From Motilibacter peucedani (lineage in GTDB: Bacteria; Actinomycetota; Actinomycetes; Motilibacterales; Motilibacteraceae), in NCBI RefSeq assembly GCF_003634695.1, contig NZ_RBWV01000011.1, forward strand, positions 434,001-498,000: 64,000 nucleotides of DNA, written 5' to 3'. Numbering within the stretch: position 1 is the stretch's first letter; every line of letters starts with the position of its first letter. A program made the position numbers and the translations under genes. Shown here piece after piece: positions 55,345 to 64,000 of the stretch. The notes under the pieces were generated by a model, which had not been told where the DNA came from, made no database searches, and saw only the letters and a list, made by a program, of their open reading frames with translations.

Positions 55345-58300
55345 CAGCCCACGGTATAGGTGTAGGGCACCGCCGTGACCTCGTCGACGCCGCCGGTGAG
55401 GATGTCGAGCGCGTCGAGGTAGACCGTGCCGTGCACGACCGTGCCGACCGGCGCGTCGGGCGTGAACGTCAGCTCGACGGCGCCCGTGCCGCCCGCGGCG
55501 ACGTCGAGCAGCGACGGGATGTCGGCGCCGGCGTCGACCTTGGAGAGCTGGGCGTCCCCGGTGCTCGAGGTGACCGACAGGTCGAACGCCTTCGTCCGCG
55601 CCGACGCCGAGAACACCGCGTCGATCTCGCCCGAGCCCTCGGCCGGCACGGGCCCGACCGGCGACGGCAGCGCGAGCCACGTCTGCGGAGCCACCTCCGG
55701 GTCCTCCACCGTCACCGACGGCGCGGTGCCGACCGGGCCGGCGACGCGGTCGGGGTCGCCCTGGAAGGCGAGGTCCTCGAGGTGGTCGGCCGGGAACGGC
55801 GCGACCTCGAAGAGCAGCGGCGCGCTGCTCTGCGCCGAGACGGTGAGTGCCGTGGTCTGCGTCGGCACGGACACCGCCGGGAACGGGCCCTGCGGGGCGC
55901 CGTACGCCGACCAGTAGTCGTTGGCCACCACCAGCGGCTGGTCCACGACCGTGTCGAGCCGAGGGTCGGCGAAGAAGTAGGCGTTCGCGCCGCCGCCGTT
56001 GGTGAACCGCAGGCTCGCGTGCACCGCCTTGCCGCGCTTGAGCACCGTCGACGCCGAGCCCGGTACGCCTGTGGCGCGCACCCGCGCCGCGTCCAGGTCG
56101 AGGTCGACGCGGAACGGCGTCTCGCGCGTCGTGTGCGACGACGAGCGGTAGGACGCGAGCACCAGCTGCCAGCGCCCCGCGAGCGGCGCGACGTGGGTCA
56201 GGTCGAAGCTGGGCGAGAGCAGCACCGTGCCGTCGCCGTCGAGCCGCTGGTTCGTCTGCACGGACACCGGCTCGCCGGCGGGGTCGACGAGGAAGCCGTA
56301 GAGCCGCTGCCCCGCGAGCTGCGGCACTGACACGTGCGCCGCGAGCGACTCGGTCGCCGGCGGCACGTCGAAGGCGTAGGTCAGCGACGGGCTGGGCACG
56401 CCGGCGCGGCCGTTCGTGCCCGTGAGCACGCCGTCGACACGCGCGCGGTGGGCGTGGAGGCGCAGCAGCGTACGCAGCACCACCGGAACCACGCTAGACG
56501 ACGGCATGCCACCGGTGACCGTCGTGCTGCTGAGGACGAGCGCGTCGGCGCGGTCACCCGCATCGTGCGGCTGCGGCACGTCGAGGGCGAGCTGCGCAGA
56601 GCGGCCCGGCGCGATCGTGACCGGCGCCGGCACCGCAGCATCGACGTCCTCGGCGAAGGCCGTCGTCGTCAGCTCGACGGGACCGGAGTACCCGTCGCCG
56701 TTGGACGTCGTGAAGACCACTGCCTTCCACGTGCCCGCTACCGGGTGGGGCACGTCGACGTAGCCGTAGTCGTCGTTGCCCTGCGGCAGCGAGTGCGCGG
56801 CGAAGGTGCCGTCGGGCTCCAACAGCGTGACGAAGACGCTGCCGAGCACGCTGGCGCCCGGGTAGGCGATCTCCGCCGACAGCCGCTGGGCGCCGGTTGG
56901 CACGGTGAAGGTCGCCGTCGCATAGGGCCGCGGAGCGCCTGTCGCGTCGAGGAAGGCGGGCGCCGACTCCGACGCGTCGAGCGCGACGCTCTGCGTCTGC
57001 GGCGTCCCGACGACCGCGCCGGCCGAACGGACGCGAGCGCGCAGCGTACGCGTGGAGCTCGACACGTTGGTCACCGTGACCGACACGTGCGCTGCGGTGC
57101 CGGACTCGGCCTCCACGGAGACCTGCGTCGGCGAGACGACCAGGTCGGTGCTCGCCGAGGCGGCCGTCGAGCCAGGCAGGGCCCGGGCGGCGCGGACCGC
57201 GCGCAGGGTGTCGAGCAACCCGGCGCCCTGCTCGTCGGCGGGCAGGCCGAGGTCGTCGGCGGTGCTGGTGAGCACCTGGCGCACCTGCGCCGGAGTCGGG
57301 CTCGCTCCCCCGTGCGAGTCGCGGAACGCCTGCACGACCAGCGCCGCCGCTCCTGCAGTCAGCGGTGCCGACTCGCTGGTGCCGCCGAACAGCTGCAGGT
57401 TCGAGGGACGCCCCTCGAGGTCGGTGCAGTCGGCGTAGAGCTCGGGGTCGGCGGTGCACGCCGACCAGCCGAGGTCGCCGGGCGCCACGAGGTCGATGGT
57501 CCGCCCGGACTGCGTGATGCCCGAGGAGCTGAGCCCGGAGATGCCGTTGCTGCGGTACTTCCCGTTGGACAGCGGGAAGCCGTGGTAGCCGAGCTGCGAG
57601 TAGGTGCGGAACTGGGTGGTGGCGCCGACGGCGATGACGCCCGGCGAGCTGCTGGGCGAGCCGATGGTGTTGGCCGAGCCCGAGTCGCCGGTGCTCGCGA
57701 CGACCGTGACACCGGCGGCCACGAGCTGCTCGTTGAACAGCGCCGTCGGGTCGTCACCGGTGTCGGGGAACTGGTTGCTGCCGAAGGACTCGCTGACGAT
57801 GTCGACGTGGTCGACGGTCACCGCGTAGTCCAGCGCCGCGAGGATCGCCGAGCTGAAGGCGTAGCCGTTGGCGGGGAAGACCTTCAGCCCCACGAGCTGC
57901 GCGTCGGGCGCGACGCCGCGCACGCGGATCGTGCACTTGGCGGGCAGCGGGTGGGCCGCGCTCGCGAAGCGGGAGAGGTCGTAGGTGCGACGGCCCTGGG
58001 CAGCGATGGACGACGCGTCGCCGAACGCCTCCCCGCCCGACGTCGGAGCCGACAGTCCCTCGCCGCTGAAGTCCTGGTAGTCGACGAAGACCGGGCGGCC
58101 GTCGGGCCGCACGAACTCGGGGTTCGCGACGTCGAGACCCTCGGCGAGGAAGGCGACCTTGACACCCTTGCCCGTCGCCGTCGCTGCGGCTGAAGGCGTT
58201 GTCCCGTCGGCGAAAGCGGTGTGGGTCAGCTGCAGCGCCTCCGGCTCCAGGCCCGGCTTGGACGGGTTCGCAGGGCACGCCCGGCCAGAGACCGGCCCCG

Positions 58301-58712
58301 GCACGGCGGGCGACGCGGCGGGTGTCTCCTGCGTCGAGCGCGCGGGCGCGGCGACGAGGCGGTCGGGCACGACCGCGGCGACGCCCGGGTCGGCGGCCAG
58401 CCGGGCCGCCTCCTCGCCGCTGACACGGGCGGCGAACGCGTTCGCGACGTGCAGCTGGCGCACCTGCGTGGCACCGGCGCGGGTAGCCGCGTCGACGAGC
58501 GTGCGCTGGTCAGCAGTGGTACGCGCGACGCGCGGTGCGAGCGACGCACCCGACGCAGGCAGCTCGGCGTGCTGGTCCCTGAGCACCACGACGACGTTGC
58601 GCGAGGCCTCGGAGGCCGCCGGAGCGATGGGACCGGCTGACGCCGGGGCGGCGGGCAGGGCGGCGGCGAACAGGCTGATGCAGGCAGCGGCCAGCAGGGG
58701 ACGGCAGGGCAT
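55344..58712 (-). CDS. Secreted S8/S53-like serine protease
   Basis: The 1122-residue protein has a signal peptide (1-26), an inhibitor-I9-like propeptide (about 38-125: NVVVVLRDQHAELP, VANAFAARVSGEEAARLA) and a subtilase-fold domain (about 150-490). The usual subtilisin Asp and His blocks are absent (AFLAEGLD at 187-194, no HGTH). Instead Glu228-x3-Asp232 (GGEAFGD), Asp343 (TGDSG) and Ser446 (GGTSESAP) resemble the sedolisin Ser-Glu-Asp arrangement. A 600-residue beta-rich tail follows. The gene overlaps the Ig-like partner by one base. Confidence 0.85.
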   Translation of the reverse strand: MPCRPLLAAACISLFAAALPAAPASAGPIAPAASEASRNVVVVLRDQHAELPASGASLAPRVARTTADQRTLVDAATRAGATQVRQLHVANAFAARVSGEEAARLAADPGVAAVVPDRLVAAPARSTQETPAASPAVPGPVSGRACPANPSKPGLEPEALQLTHTAFADGTTPSAAATATGKGVKVAFLAEGLDVANPEFVRPDGRPVFVDYQDFSGEGLSAPTSGGEAFGDASSIAAQGRRTYDLSRFASAAHPLPAKCTIRVRGVAPDAQLVGLKVFPANGYAFSSAILAALDYAVTVDHVDIVSESFGSNQFPDTGDDPTALFNEQLVAAGVTVVASTGDSGSANTIGSPSSSPGVIAVGATTQFRTYSQLGYHGFPLSNGKYRSNGISGLSSSGITQSGRTIDLVAPGDLGWSACTADPELYADCTDLEGRPSNLQLFGGTSESAPLTAGAAALVVQAFRDSHGGASPTPAQVRQVLTSTADDLGLPADEQGAGLLDTLRAVRAARALPGSTAASASTDLVVSPTQVSVEAESGTAAHVSVTVTNVSSSTRTLRARVRSAGAVVGTPQTQSVALDASESAPAFLDATGAPRPYATATFTVPTGAQRLSAEIAYPGASVLGSVFVTLLEPDGTFAAHSLPQGNDDYGYVDVPHPVAGTWKAVVFTTSNGDGYSGPVELTTTAFAEDVDAAVPAPVTIAPGRSAQLALDVPQPHDAGDRADALVLSSTTVTGGMPSSSVVPVVLRTLLRLHAHRARVDGVLTGTNGRAGVPSPSLTYAFDVPPATESLAAHVSVPQLAGQRLYGFLVDPAGEPVSVQTNQRLDGDGTVLLSPSFDLTHVAPLAGRWQLVLASYRSSSHTTRETPFRVDLDLDAARVRATGVPGSASTVLKRGKAVHASLRFTNGGGANAYFFADPRLDTVVDQPLVVANDYWSAYGAPQGPFPAVSVPTQTTALTVSAQSSAPLLFEVAPFPADHLEDLAFQGDPDRVAGPVGTAPSVTVEDPEVAPQTWLALPSPVGPVPAEGSGEIDAVFSASARTKAFDLSVTSSTGDAQLSKVDAGADIPSLLDVAAGGTGAVELTFTPDAPVGTVVHGTVYLDALDILTGGVDEVTAVPYTYTVG

Positions 58713-58782
58713 GAGCGTGGGCCTCTCGAGGGTGGGTCGACGGTGCACGCTGGCCGGGGCAGCAACTGGCCGGGCCGTCGCA

Positions 58783-58801
58783 TGTTCGAGGACATCGAAC
58801 A
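58783..58801. promoter_or_regulatory. Palindrome upstream of the protease gene
   Basis: TGTTCGA-GGACA-TCGAACA is a perfect 7-bp inverted repeat 71 nt before the protease start, a candidate operator for an unknown regulator. Confidence 0.5.
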
Positions 58802-58862
58802 CCAGTTCCGGCGCCGATGCGCCCCGAATGGCCCAATTCTGTCACGGTCGGTGGACCCGAGG

Positions 58863-59945
58863 TCACCGCACGGCGTGCTGCACGTGCACGTCTGCGCCCG
58901 GCGCCGCCATGGCGGCGAAGGCGTGAGCCTCGCGCTCCACGTCGTCGCGGACCCCCGGGCTCAGCCGGGCGAAGGAGGCGACCCGTACGCTGCACCGCGC
59001 TCCCGCGACCTCGCTGGTCCAGGTGCCCGCGACGCGGCCGTCGACCAGCACGGTGCGCGGGATGATGCCGTTGACCGTGAAGATGGCGCGGCGGTGCGAC
59101 TCGTCGACGACGTGCGTGCGCTCCACGTGCGAGAGCAGCAGGTTGTCGAAGTCGGCGAGCAGGCGCACGGGTGCCTCGACCTCAGCGTCCGGCCGTGGCG
59201 CGTCGGGCAGGTCCCACAGCGTGCGCCCGTCGTCGGCCGGCAGCCGCACCAAGGCCGGGCCGAGCCGGTCGAAGACCTCGCGAAGACGGGTGAGCCCCGA
59301 CCACGCCTGCGCGTCGGCCACCGTCGCCGGGCCGAAGGCCGCGAGGTAGCGCAGCACCAGCCGGTCGGACGAGGGCCGCGGATCGAGAGGCGCGCCCAGC
59401 CACTTCTCGACGGTCGTGTGCCGTGCTGGGCCGGACCTGCCCCACAGCCCGCGCGGCGGCACCTGCGCCAGCGCGAGCCCGCACCGCGCGGCTCGGGACA
59501 GCCGCTCGGGGTCCTCGCCCGGCCAGCGGGCCGCGAGCGCCGCGCCGATCTCCGCGAACGTGCGCGGTGCCTCCTCGACCAGCGCCCGGGCCTGTGCCGC
59601 CAGCTCGACCAGGTCGACGTCGGCGCCGGGTCCCTGGCCGCCGCGCAGGGCGCGCTCGAGCACGGGCTGCACGAGCGGGCGCAGGAACCGCGCGTCCTCC
59701 GCCGTGACCAGGTGGATCGTGCCGCGCATCAGCGCGATGCGCACGAGCGCCCGGCTCTCCAGCAGCTGCGAGGCCACCGCCGGGTCGAAGCCCTCGATGC
59801 GCGACCACAGGCCCGCGTAGTGCGCCTGCGGTGCCTGCGACTGCAGCCCGACGAGGGCCTCGACGACCTCAGGGACCGAGAGGCGCGAGCGCTCGAGCAG
59901 GAGCTGGCGGGCCAGCAGCGCCCGGTTCTGCGCTCGGGCGTCCAC
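58863..59945 (-). CDS. Winged-helix DNA-binding domain protein (YcaQ/HTH_42 type)
   Basis: The 360-residue protein begins VDARAQNRALLARQLLLERSRLSVPEVVEALVGLQSQAPQAHYAGLWSRIEGF, typical of the winged-helix family that includes the crosslink-repair glycosylase-like YcaQ proteins. Other blocks are IALMRGTIHLVTAEDARFLRPL, RYLAAFGPATVADAQAWSGL and DFDNLLLSHVERTHV. Whether this member repairs DNA is not shown. It lies 46 bp downstream of purL on the same strand. Confidence 0.87.
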   Translation of the reverse strand: MDARAQNRALLARQLLLERSRLSVPEVVEALVGLQSQAPQAHYAGLWSRIEGFDPAVASQLLESRALVRIALMRGTIHLVTAEDARFLRPLVQPVLERALRGGQGPGADVDLVELAAQARALVEEAPRTFAEIGAALAARWPGEDPERLSRAARCGLALAQVPPRGLWGRSGPARHTTVEKWLGAPLDPRPSSDRLVLRYLAAFGPATVADAQAWSGLTRLREVFDRLGPALVRLPADDGRTLWDLPDAPRPDAEVEAPVRLLADFDNLLLSHVERTHVVDESHRRAIFTVNGIIPRTVLVDGRVAGTWTSEVAGARCSVRVASFARLSPGVRDDVEREAHAFAAMAAPGADVHVQHAVR

Positions 59946-59991
59946 CGGGTGCCGCCGCCTCGTCAGCCCGCGCCGTCGGACCCGCGCGCCG

Positions 59992-62307
59992 TCAGACCTG
60001 CGCGGTGGCGTCGACCACCTCGGCCTCGAACAACGCAGGCAGCGTCGCGGTGTGCACGCGCCGCAGCTCCTCGACCGGCACCGAGAACAGCCCCTGCACG
60101 TCGAGGGTGTCGCCGTCGACCACGCCGATGCGCACGTGCGGCTGGCGACGCGCGATGCACATGTCCTGGAAGCGGACCTCCTCGGTCCGCGGCACCGAGA
60201 CCACGGCGCGGGCGACCGACTCGGAGAACAGCGCCACGAACGGCTCGACGCCCTCGGGCAGGTAGATGCGCGCACCCGACCCGCCGCGCAGGCACATCTC
60301 GACCACCCCGATGGCGAGCCCGCCGTCGGACAGGTCGTGCGCGGCGTCGAGGAGCCCGTCGCGCGAGGCGTTGAGCAGCACCTCGCCGAGCTTGCGCTCG
60401 GCGGCCAGGTCGACCTTCGGCGGCAGCCCGCCGAGGTGGCCGTGGAGCGCCGACGCCCACTCCGAGCCACCGAGCTCGTCGCGCGTCTCGCCGAGCAGGT
60501 AGAGCACGTTGCCGGTCTGCGACGCGTCGACCGCCATCGGCGTACGGCGTGCGACGTCGTCGAGGACGCCGAGCACACCGACGACCGGCGTCGGCAGGAT
60601 CGCGACGTCGCCGGTCTGGTTGTAGAAGCTGACGTTCCCGCCGGTCACGGGCACGCCGAGCTCGAGGCACGCGTCGGCGAGGCCGCGCACCGCCTCGGAG
60701 AACTGCCACATCACCGCGGGGTCCTCGGGCGAGCCGAAGTTGAGGCAGTTGGTGACGGCCAGCGGCTTGGCGCCGACGGTGGCCACGTTGCGGTAGGCCT
60801 CGGAGAGTGCGAGCTGGGCGCCGGCGTAGGGGTCGAGCCGGGCGTAGCGGCCGTTGCCGTCGGTGGCGAGCGCGATGCCGAGCCCGGTCTCCTCGTCGAC
60901 GCGCAGGACGCCGGAGTCTTCCGGCTGGGCGAGCACCGTGCCGCCCAGGACGTAGCGGTCGTACTGGTCGGTGACCCAGGTCTTGCTCGCCGTGTTGGGC
61001 GAGCCGAGCAGCGCGAGCAGGTCGGCGCGCAGCTCCTCGCCGGTCGACGGGCGGGCCAGCGACCCGGGGCCGGCGGCCTGGAGCGCGTCCTGGTCGGCCG
61101 GCCGGGCGATCGGGCGGTCGTAGACCGGACCCTCGTGGGCGACCGTGCGCGGCGGCACGTCGACGATGCGCTCGCCGTGCCAGTCGATCTGGAGCCGGCC
61201 GGTGCCGGTGACCGAGCCGATGACCGTCGCGGGCACGTCCCACTTGGCGCAGACGGCCAGGAACTGCTCGACCTTGGCCGGCTCCACGCAGGCCATCATG
61301 CGCTCCTGCGACTCGCTCATGAGGATCTCCTCAGGGGCGAGCGAGGGGTCGCGCAGCGGCACGAGGTCGAGGTCGACGTGCATGCCGCCGTCACCGGCCG
61401 AGGCGAGCTCGGAGGTCGCGCAGGAGATGCCGGCGCCGCCGAGGTCCTGGATGCCCACGACGAGGTCGGCCGCGTAGAGCTCGAGCGAGCACTCGATGAG
61501 CAGCTTCTCCATGAAGGGGTCGCCCACCTGGACGGCCGGGCGCTTGGTCGGCCCGGTCGACTCGAAGGTCTCCGAGGCGAGCACGGAGACGCCGCCGATG
61601 CCGTCGCCGCCCGTGCGGGCGCCGAACAGGACGACCAGGTTGCCCTCGCCAGAGGCGTGCGCGAGCTTGATGCCCGAGCCGTCGGGGCCGGGCTTGAGGA
61701 CCCCGACGCAGAGGGCGTTGACGAGCGGGTTGCCGGCGTAGCTCGCGTCGAAGACGACCTCGCCGCCGACGTTGGGCAGGCCGAGGCAGTTGCCGTAGCC
61801 GCCGACACCGGCGACGACGCCCGGCAGCACGCGCTTGGTGTCGTCGGCGTCGGCCGGGCCGAAGCGCAGCGGGTCCATGACGCCGATCGGGCGCGCGCCC
61901 ATGGTCAGCACGTCGCGCACGATGCCGCCGACCCCGGTCGCCGCGCCCTGGTAGGGCTCGACGTAGCTCGGGTGGTTGTGCGACTCGACCTTGAAGACCG
62001 CGGCCCAGCCGCCGCCGATGTCGACGACGCCGGCGTTCTCGCCGACGCCGACGAGCAGCGCGTCGGTCTGCGGGGCCTTGTCGCCGAACTGGCGCAGGTG
62101 GACCTTCGAGGACTTGTAGGAGCAGTGCTCGCTCCACATGACGCTGTACATCGCGAGCTCGCTCGAGGTCGGCCGGCGGCCGAGGATCTCGCGGATGCGG
62201 GCGTACTCGTCGTCCTTCAGCCCGAGCTCGCGGTAGGGCTGCGGCGCGTCAGGGGTCCGCTCGGCCGCGCCGACGGTGTCCACGCGGGAGCCTGCGTCGA
62301 CGCTCAT
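59992..62307 (-). CDS. purL: Phosphoribosylformylglycinamidine synthase subunit PurL
   Basis: The 771-residue small-type FGAM synthetase subunit uses ATP in step 4 of purine synthesis. Blocks: [83 protein letters not shown] and [15 protein letters not shown] 62307 overlaps purQ by 4 bp. With PurQ and PurS it forms the three-subunit enzyme. Confidence 0.97.
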   Translation of the reverse strand: MSVDAGSRVDTVGAAERTPDAPQPYRELGLKDDEYARIREILGRRPTSSELAMYSVMWSEHCSYKSSKVHLRQFGDKAPQTDALLVGVGENAGVVDIGGGWAAVFKVESHNHPSYVEPYQGAATGVGGIVRDVLTMGARPIGVMDPLRFGPADADDTKRVLPGVVAGVGGYGNCLGLPNVGGEVVFDASYAGNPLVNALCVGVLKPGPDGSGIKLAHASGEGNLVVLFGARTGGDGIGGVSVLASETFESTGPTKRPAVQVGDPFMEKLLIECSLELYAADLVVGIQDLGGAGISCATSELASAGDGGMHVDLDLVPLRDPSLAPEEILMSESQERMMACVEPAKVEQFLAVCAKWDVPATVIGSVTGTGRLQIDWHGERIVDVPPRTVAHEGPVYDRPIARPADQDALQAAGPGSLARPSTGEELRADLLALLGSPNTASKTWVTDQYDRYVLGGTVLAQPEDSGVLRVDEETGLGIALATDGNGRYARLDPYAGAQLALSEAYRNVATVGAKPLAVTNCLNFGSPEDPAVMWQFSEAVRGLADACLELGVPVTGGNVSFYNQTGDVAILPTPVVGVLGVLDDVARRTPMAVDASQTGNVLYLLGETRDELGGSEWASALHGHLGGLPPKVDLAAERKLGEVLLNASRDGLLDAAHDLSDGGLAIGVVEMCLRGGSGARIYLPEGVEPFVALFSESVARAVVSVPRTEEVRFQDMCIARRQPHVRIGVVDGDTLDVQGLFSVPVEELRRVHTATLPALFEAEVVDATAQV

Positions 62308-62975
62308 GCGGCCACCAGCGAGGTGAGGACCGAGGTGAAGAACGGCAGCCCGTCGGTCGAGGGCCCGGTCAGCGTCTCGACGGCGTGCTCGGGGTGGGGC
62401 ATGAGCCCCACGACGCGGCCGTCGGCCGAGGCGATGCCGGCGATGTCGCGGTAGGACCCGTTGGGGTTGTCGCCGAGGTAGCGCGCGACGACGCGGCCCT
62501 CGCCCTCGAGCTCGTCGAGGACGGCGTCGGAGGCGACGAAGCCGCCCTCGCCGTTCTTCAGCGGCACGACGATCTCCTGGCCGTCGGAGTAGCCGGCCGT
62601 CCACGCCGTGGCGCTCGACTCGATGCGCAGCCGCTGGTCCTTGCAGACGAAGCGGCGCACGTCGTTGCGGATCAGCGCACCGGGGAGCAGGTGCGCCTCG
62701 CACAGGATCTGGAAGCCGTTGCAGATGCCGAGCACCGGCAGCCCCTGGCCCGCGGCGCGCACGACCTCGCCCATGACCGGCGCGAAGCGGGCGATGGCAC
62801 CGCAGCGCAGGTAGTCGCCGTAGGAGAAGCCGCCGGGGAGGACGACCGCGTCGACGCCGCGCAGGTCGGCGTCGCCGTGCCAAAGCGCCACCGGCTCGGC
62901 CCCGGCGACGCGGACCGCGCGACGGGCGTCGCCGTCGTCGAGCGAGCCGGGGAAGGTGACGACCCCGATCCTCAC
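62304..62975 (-). CDS. purQ: FGAM synthase glutaminase subunit PurQ
   Basis: The 223-residue class I glutamine amidotransferase shows the nucleophile Cys in [21 protein letters not shown] and His-Glu in [23 protein letters not shown] is the oxyanion-strand block. The GTG start overlaps purS (GTGA) and the stop overlaps purL, a tight purS-purQ-purL operon. Confidence 0.97.
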   Translation of the reverse strand: MRIGVVTFPGSLDDGDARRAVRVAGAEPVALWHGDADLRGVDAVVLPGGFSYGDYLRCGAIARFAPVMGEVVRAAGQGLPVLGICNGFQILCEAHLLPGALIRNDVRRFVCKDQRLRIESSATAWTAGYSDGQEIVVPLKNGEGGFVASDAVLDELEGEGRVVARYLGDNPNGSYRDIAGIASADGRVVGLMPHPEHAVETLTGPSTDGLPFFTSVLTSLVAA

Positions 62976-63229
62976 GCCGTGGCCTCCGCGTCGGTGTGCA
63001 CGACGTAGTCCTCGATGACCGGGTTGGACAGCAGGGTCCGCGCGGCCTCGTCGACGGCGGCGAGCCGCTCGGCGGTCAGCTCGCCGTCGAGCTCGAGCTC
63101 GAACCGCTTGCCCTGCCGCACGGAGGTCACCCCCGAGAAGCCCAGGCGGGGCAGCGCACCCGCGATGGCGGACCCCTGCGGGTCGAGGATCTCTGGCTTC
63201 AGCATGACGTCGACGACGACGCGAGGCAC
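62972..63229 (-). CDS. purS: FGAM synthase subunit PurS
   Basis: The 85-residue subunit reads [28 protein letters not shown] and [16 protein letters not shown], the canonical PurS fold that bridges PurL and PurQ. GTG start at 63229; 98 bp separate it from the divergent gene. Confidence 0.96.
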   Translation of the reverse strand: MPRVVVDVMLKPEILDPQGSAIAGALPRLGFSGVTSVRQGKRFELELDGELTAERLAAVDEAARTLLSNPVIEDYVVHTDAEATA

Positions 63230-63327
63230 GGTCGCTCCAGCGGTCGGGGGTGGTCGGCGCGGCCATCCTACCGAGCGCCTCGGACCCGGGCGTGGCGCGA
63301 ACGCCGCCGGGGGCGCACAGTGGTGCC

Positions 63328-64000
63328 GTGGAGCTGCTGGACTCGCGCGTGGAGCTGGTCGACTCGCGCGCCGACGTGCTGCCGGCGGGGCACGACCTGC
63401 TCGACTCCGAGCCGCCGCCGCTCTCCGGCACCGACACCTTCACCGACTACGTCGACGCGCACGGCACCGAGCTCGTACGCCTCGCCTCCGCCGTCCTCCC
63501 CGACCCCTCGCGCGCGGTACGGCTGGTCGTCGCCGCGCTGGCCGCGGCGCACCGCGACTGGGCCGAGCTGACCGACGGCGGCCGCGACCCGCACGTCGCC
63601 GTGGTGCGCGAGCTGTGCCGCCGGCTGCCCAGCGAGGACGAGCTCGACTGGACGACGCGGCCGCACCCCCGCAGCGGCCCGCTGCGCGACGCGCTGTGGC
63701 GGATGATGCCGCGCGACCGGCTCGCCGGCGCGCTCGCGCTGGTGCTGCGGCTCGACGAGCACGAGGTCGCGGTCGCGATGCGTACGCGGTGGCTCGACGC
63801 CGTCGCCCCGATCGCCCGCGCCCGCGCGCGCGGACCGGAGCTGCTCGAGGCGGCGGGCGTCGACCTGGGGTTCGAGGAGGTGCTCGACCGGCTGGCGGAC
63901 GAGGTGGCGCCCGTGCCGGACCTCGCGACGCGCGCCCTGCGGGCTGCCCGGGTGCACAGCGCGGTGGCGGTCGGCGGCGCGGTGCTCGCGGTGGCCGCGC
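63328..64000 (+). CDS. Sigma-factor-like/membrane hypothetical protein, N-terminal part
   Basis: A GTG at 63328 opens a frame that runs off the window (224 complete codons). The N-terminal part ([19 protein letters not shown]... [14 protein letters not shown]) resembles ECF sigma region 2 and [20 protein letters not shown]...EHEVAVAM resembles region 4, but the motifs are weak. Near the window end, [16 protein letters not shown] looks like the start of a membrane segment. Identity is uncertain; divergent from purS. Confidence 0.6.
   Translation, partial: MELLDSRVELVDSRADVLPAGHDLLDSEPPPLSGTDTFTDYVDAHGTELVRLASAVLPDPSRAVRLVVAALAAAHRDWAELTDGGRDPHVAVVRELCRRLPSEDELDWTTRPHPRSGPLRDALWRMMPRDRLAGALALVLRLDEHEVAVAMRTRWLDAVAPIARARARGPELLEAAGVDLGFEEVLDRLADEVAPVPDLATRALRAARVHSAVAVGGAVLAVAA

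Noticed and set aside
58783-58801. LexA/SOS box
   Set aside because: The actinobacterial SOS box is TCGAAC-N4-GTTCGA; here the half-sites are in the opposite order with a 5-bp spacer.

Overview
The window is very GC-rich, has many GTG starts and 4-bp start/stop overlaps (ATGA or GTGA), and carries several actinobacterial marker genes: a BldC-type small HTH gene, a DUF3073 gene, purS-purQ-purL as separate genes, a furA-katG pair, two mycothiol-dependent maleylpyruvate isomerase-fold proteins and two luciferase-like (LLM) oxidoreductases. The source is best read as a chromosomal segment of a free-living, carbohydrate- and amino-acid-degrading actinomycete. I cannot name the genus.

Layout. 1-9.4 kb: sugar block. 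It holds a Tat-exported aldose 1-epimerase, a PAP2 phosphatase, a compact araR-araB-araD-araA operon (minus strand) with a leaderless promoter and operator, and a lipoprotein polysaccharide deacetylase. 9.4-19.2 kb: mosaic of regulators and small enzymes: XRE, a MarR/cupin divergent pair with a double operator, an ECF sigma gene coupled to a membrane beta-propeller gene, a PHP phosphoesterase, VOC+HxlR, an LLM oxidoreductase, an Arr-type rifampin ADP-ribosyltransferase, two SDRs and a P-loop kinase. 19.2-23.4 kb: katG-furA facing an ArsR-AHSA1-maleylpyruvate isomerase operon. 23.4-26.2 kb: LacI regulator divergent from a secreted type-B carboxylesterase. 26.2-34.1 kb: accessory region with a secreted RHS/YD-repeat protein followed by a 27-residue membrane micropeptide, two paralogous secreted beta-helix proteins (one fused to an HNH/DUF1524 nuclease domain), long non-coding stretches and a CRP-like site. 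34.1-42.1 kb: complete histidine utilisation cluster hutH-hutU-M20 hydrolase-hutF-hutI with a divergent IclR regulator. 42.1-47.4 kb: aldo/keto reductase + GH3 glycosidase, an LLM-hemerythrin fusion, and bldC. 47.7-64 kb: purine genes (purM-purF and purS-purQ-purL) flanking an MMPL transporter, an SCP2-like protein, a secreted subtilase-fold protease with an Ig-like partner gene, and a winged-helix protein.

How it works together. The ara operon takes L-arabinose to D-xylulose 5-phosphate. The hut cluster takes histidine to glutamate through formimidoylglutamate and N-formylglutamate. purF, L, Q, S and M cover IMP pathway steps 1, 4 and 5. FurA probably represses its own katG operon.

Main items for a second look: (1) three intergenic elements of exactly 55 nt with identical 10-bp inverted ends GTGTCCGAAC...GTTCGGACAC; (2) a secreted HNH-nuclease/beta-helix fusion facing its beta-helix paralogue; (3) the RHS protein with a glycine-zipper-like tip and adjacent micropeptide; (4) a branched structured element at 26441-26519; (5) a protease of subtilase fold whose active-site residues look sedolisin-like; (6) an LLM oxidoreductase fused to hemerythrin; (7) tandem perfect/near-perfect MarR operators. 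No tRNA, rRNA, CRISPR array, intact insertion sequence or prophage was seen.
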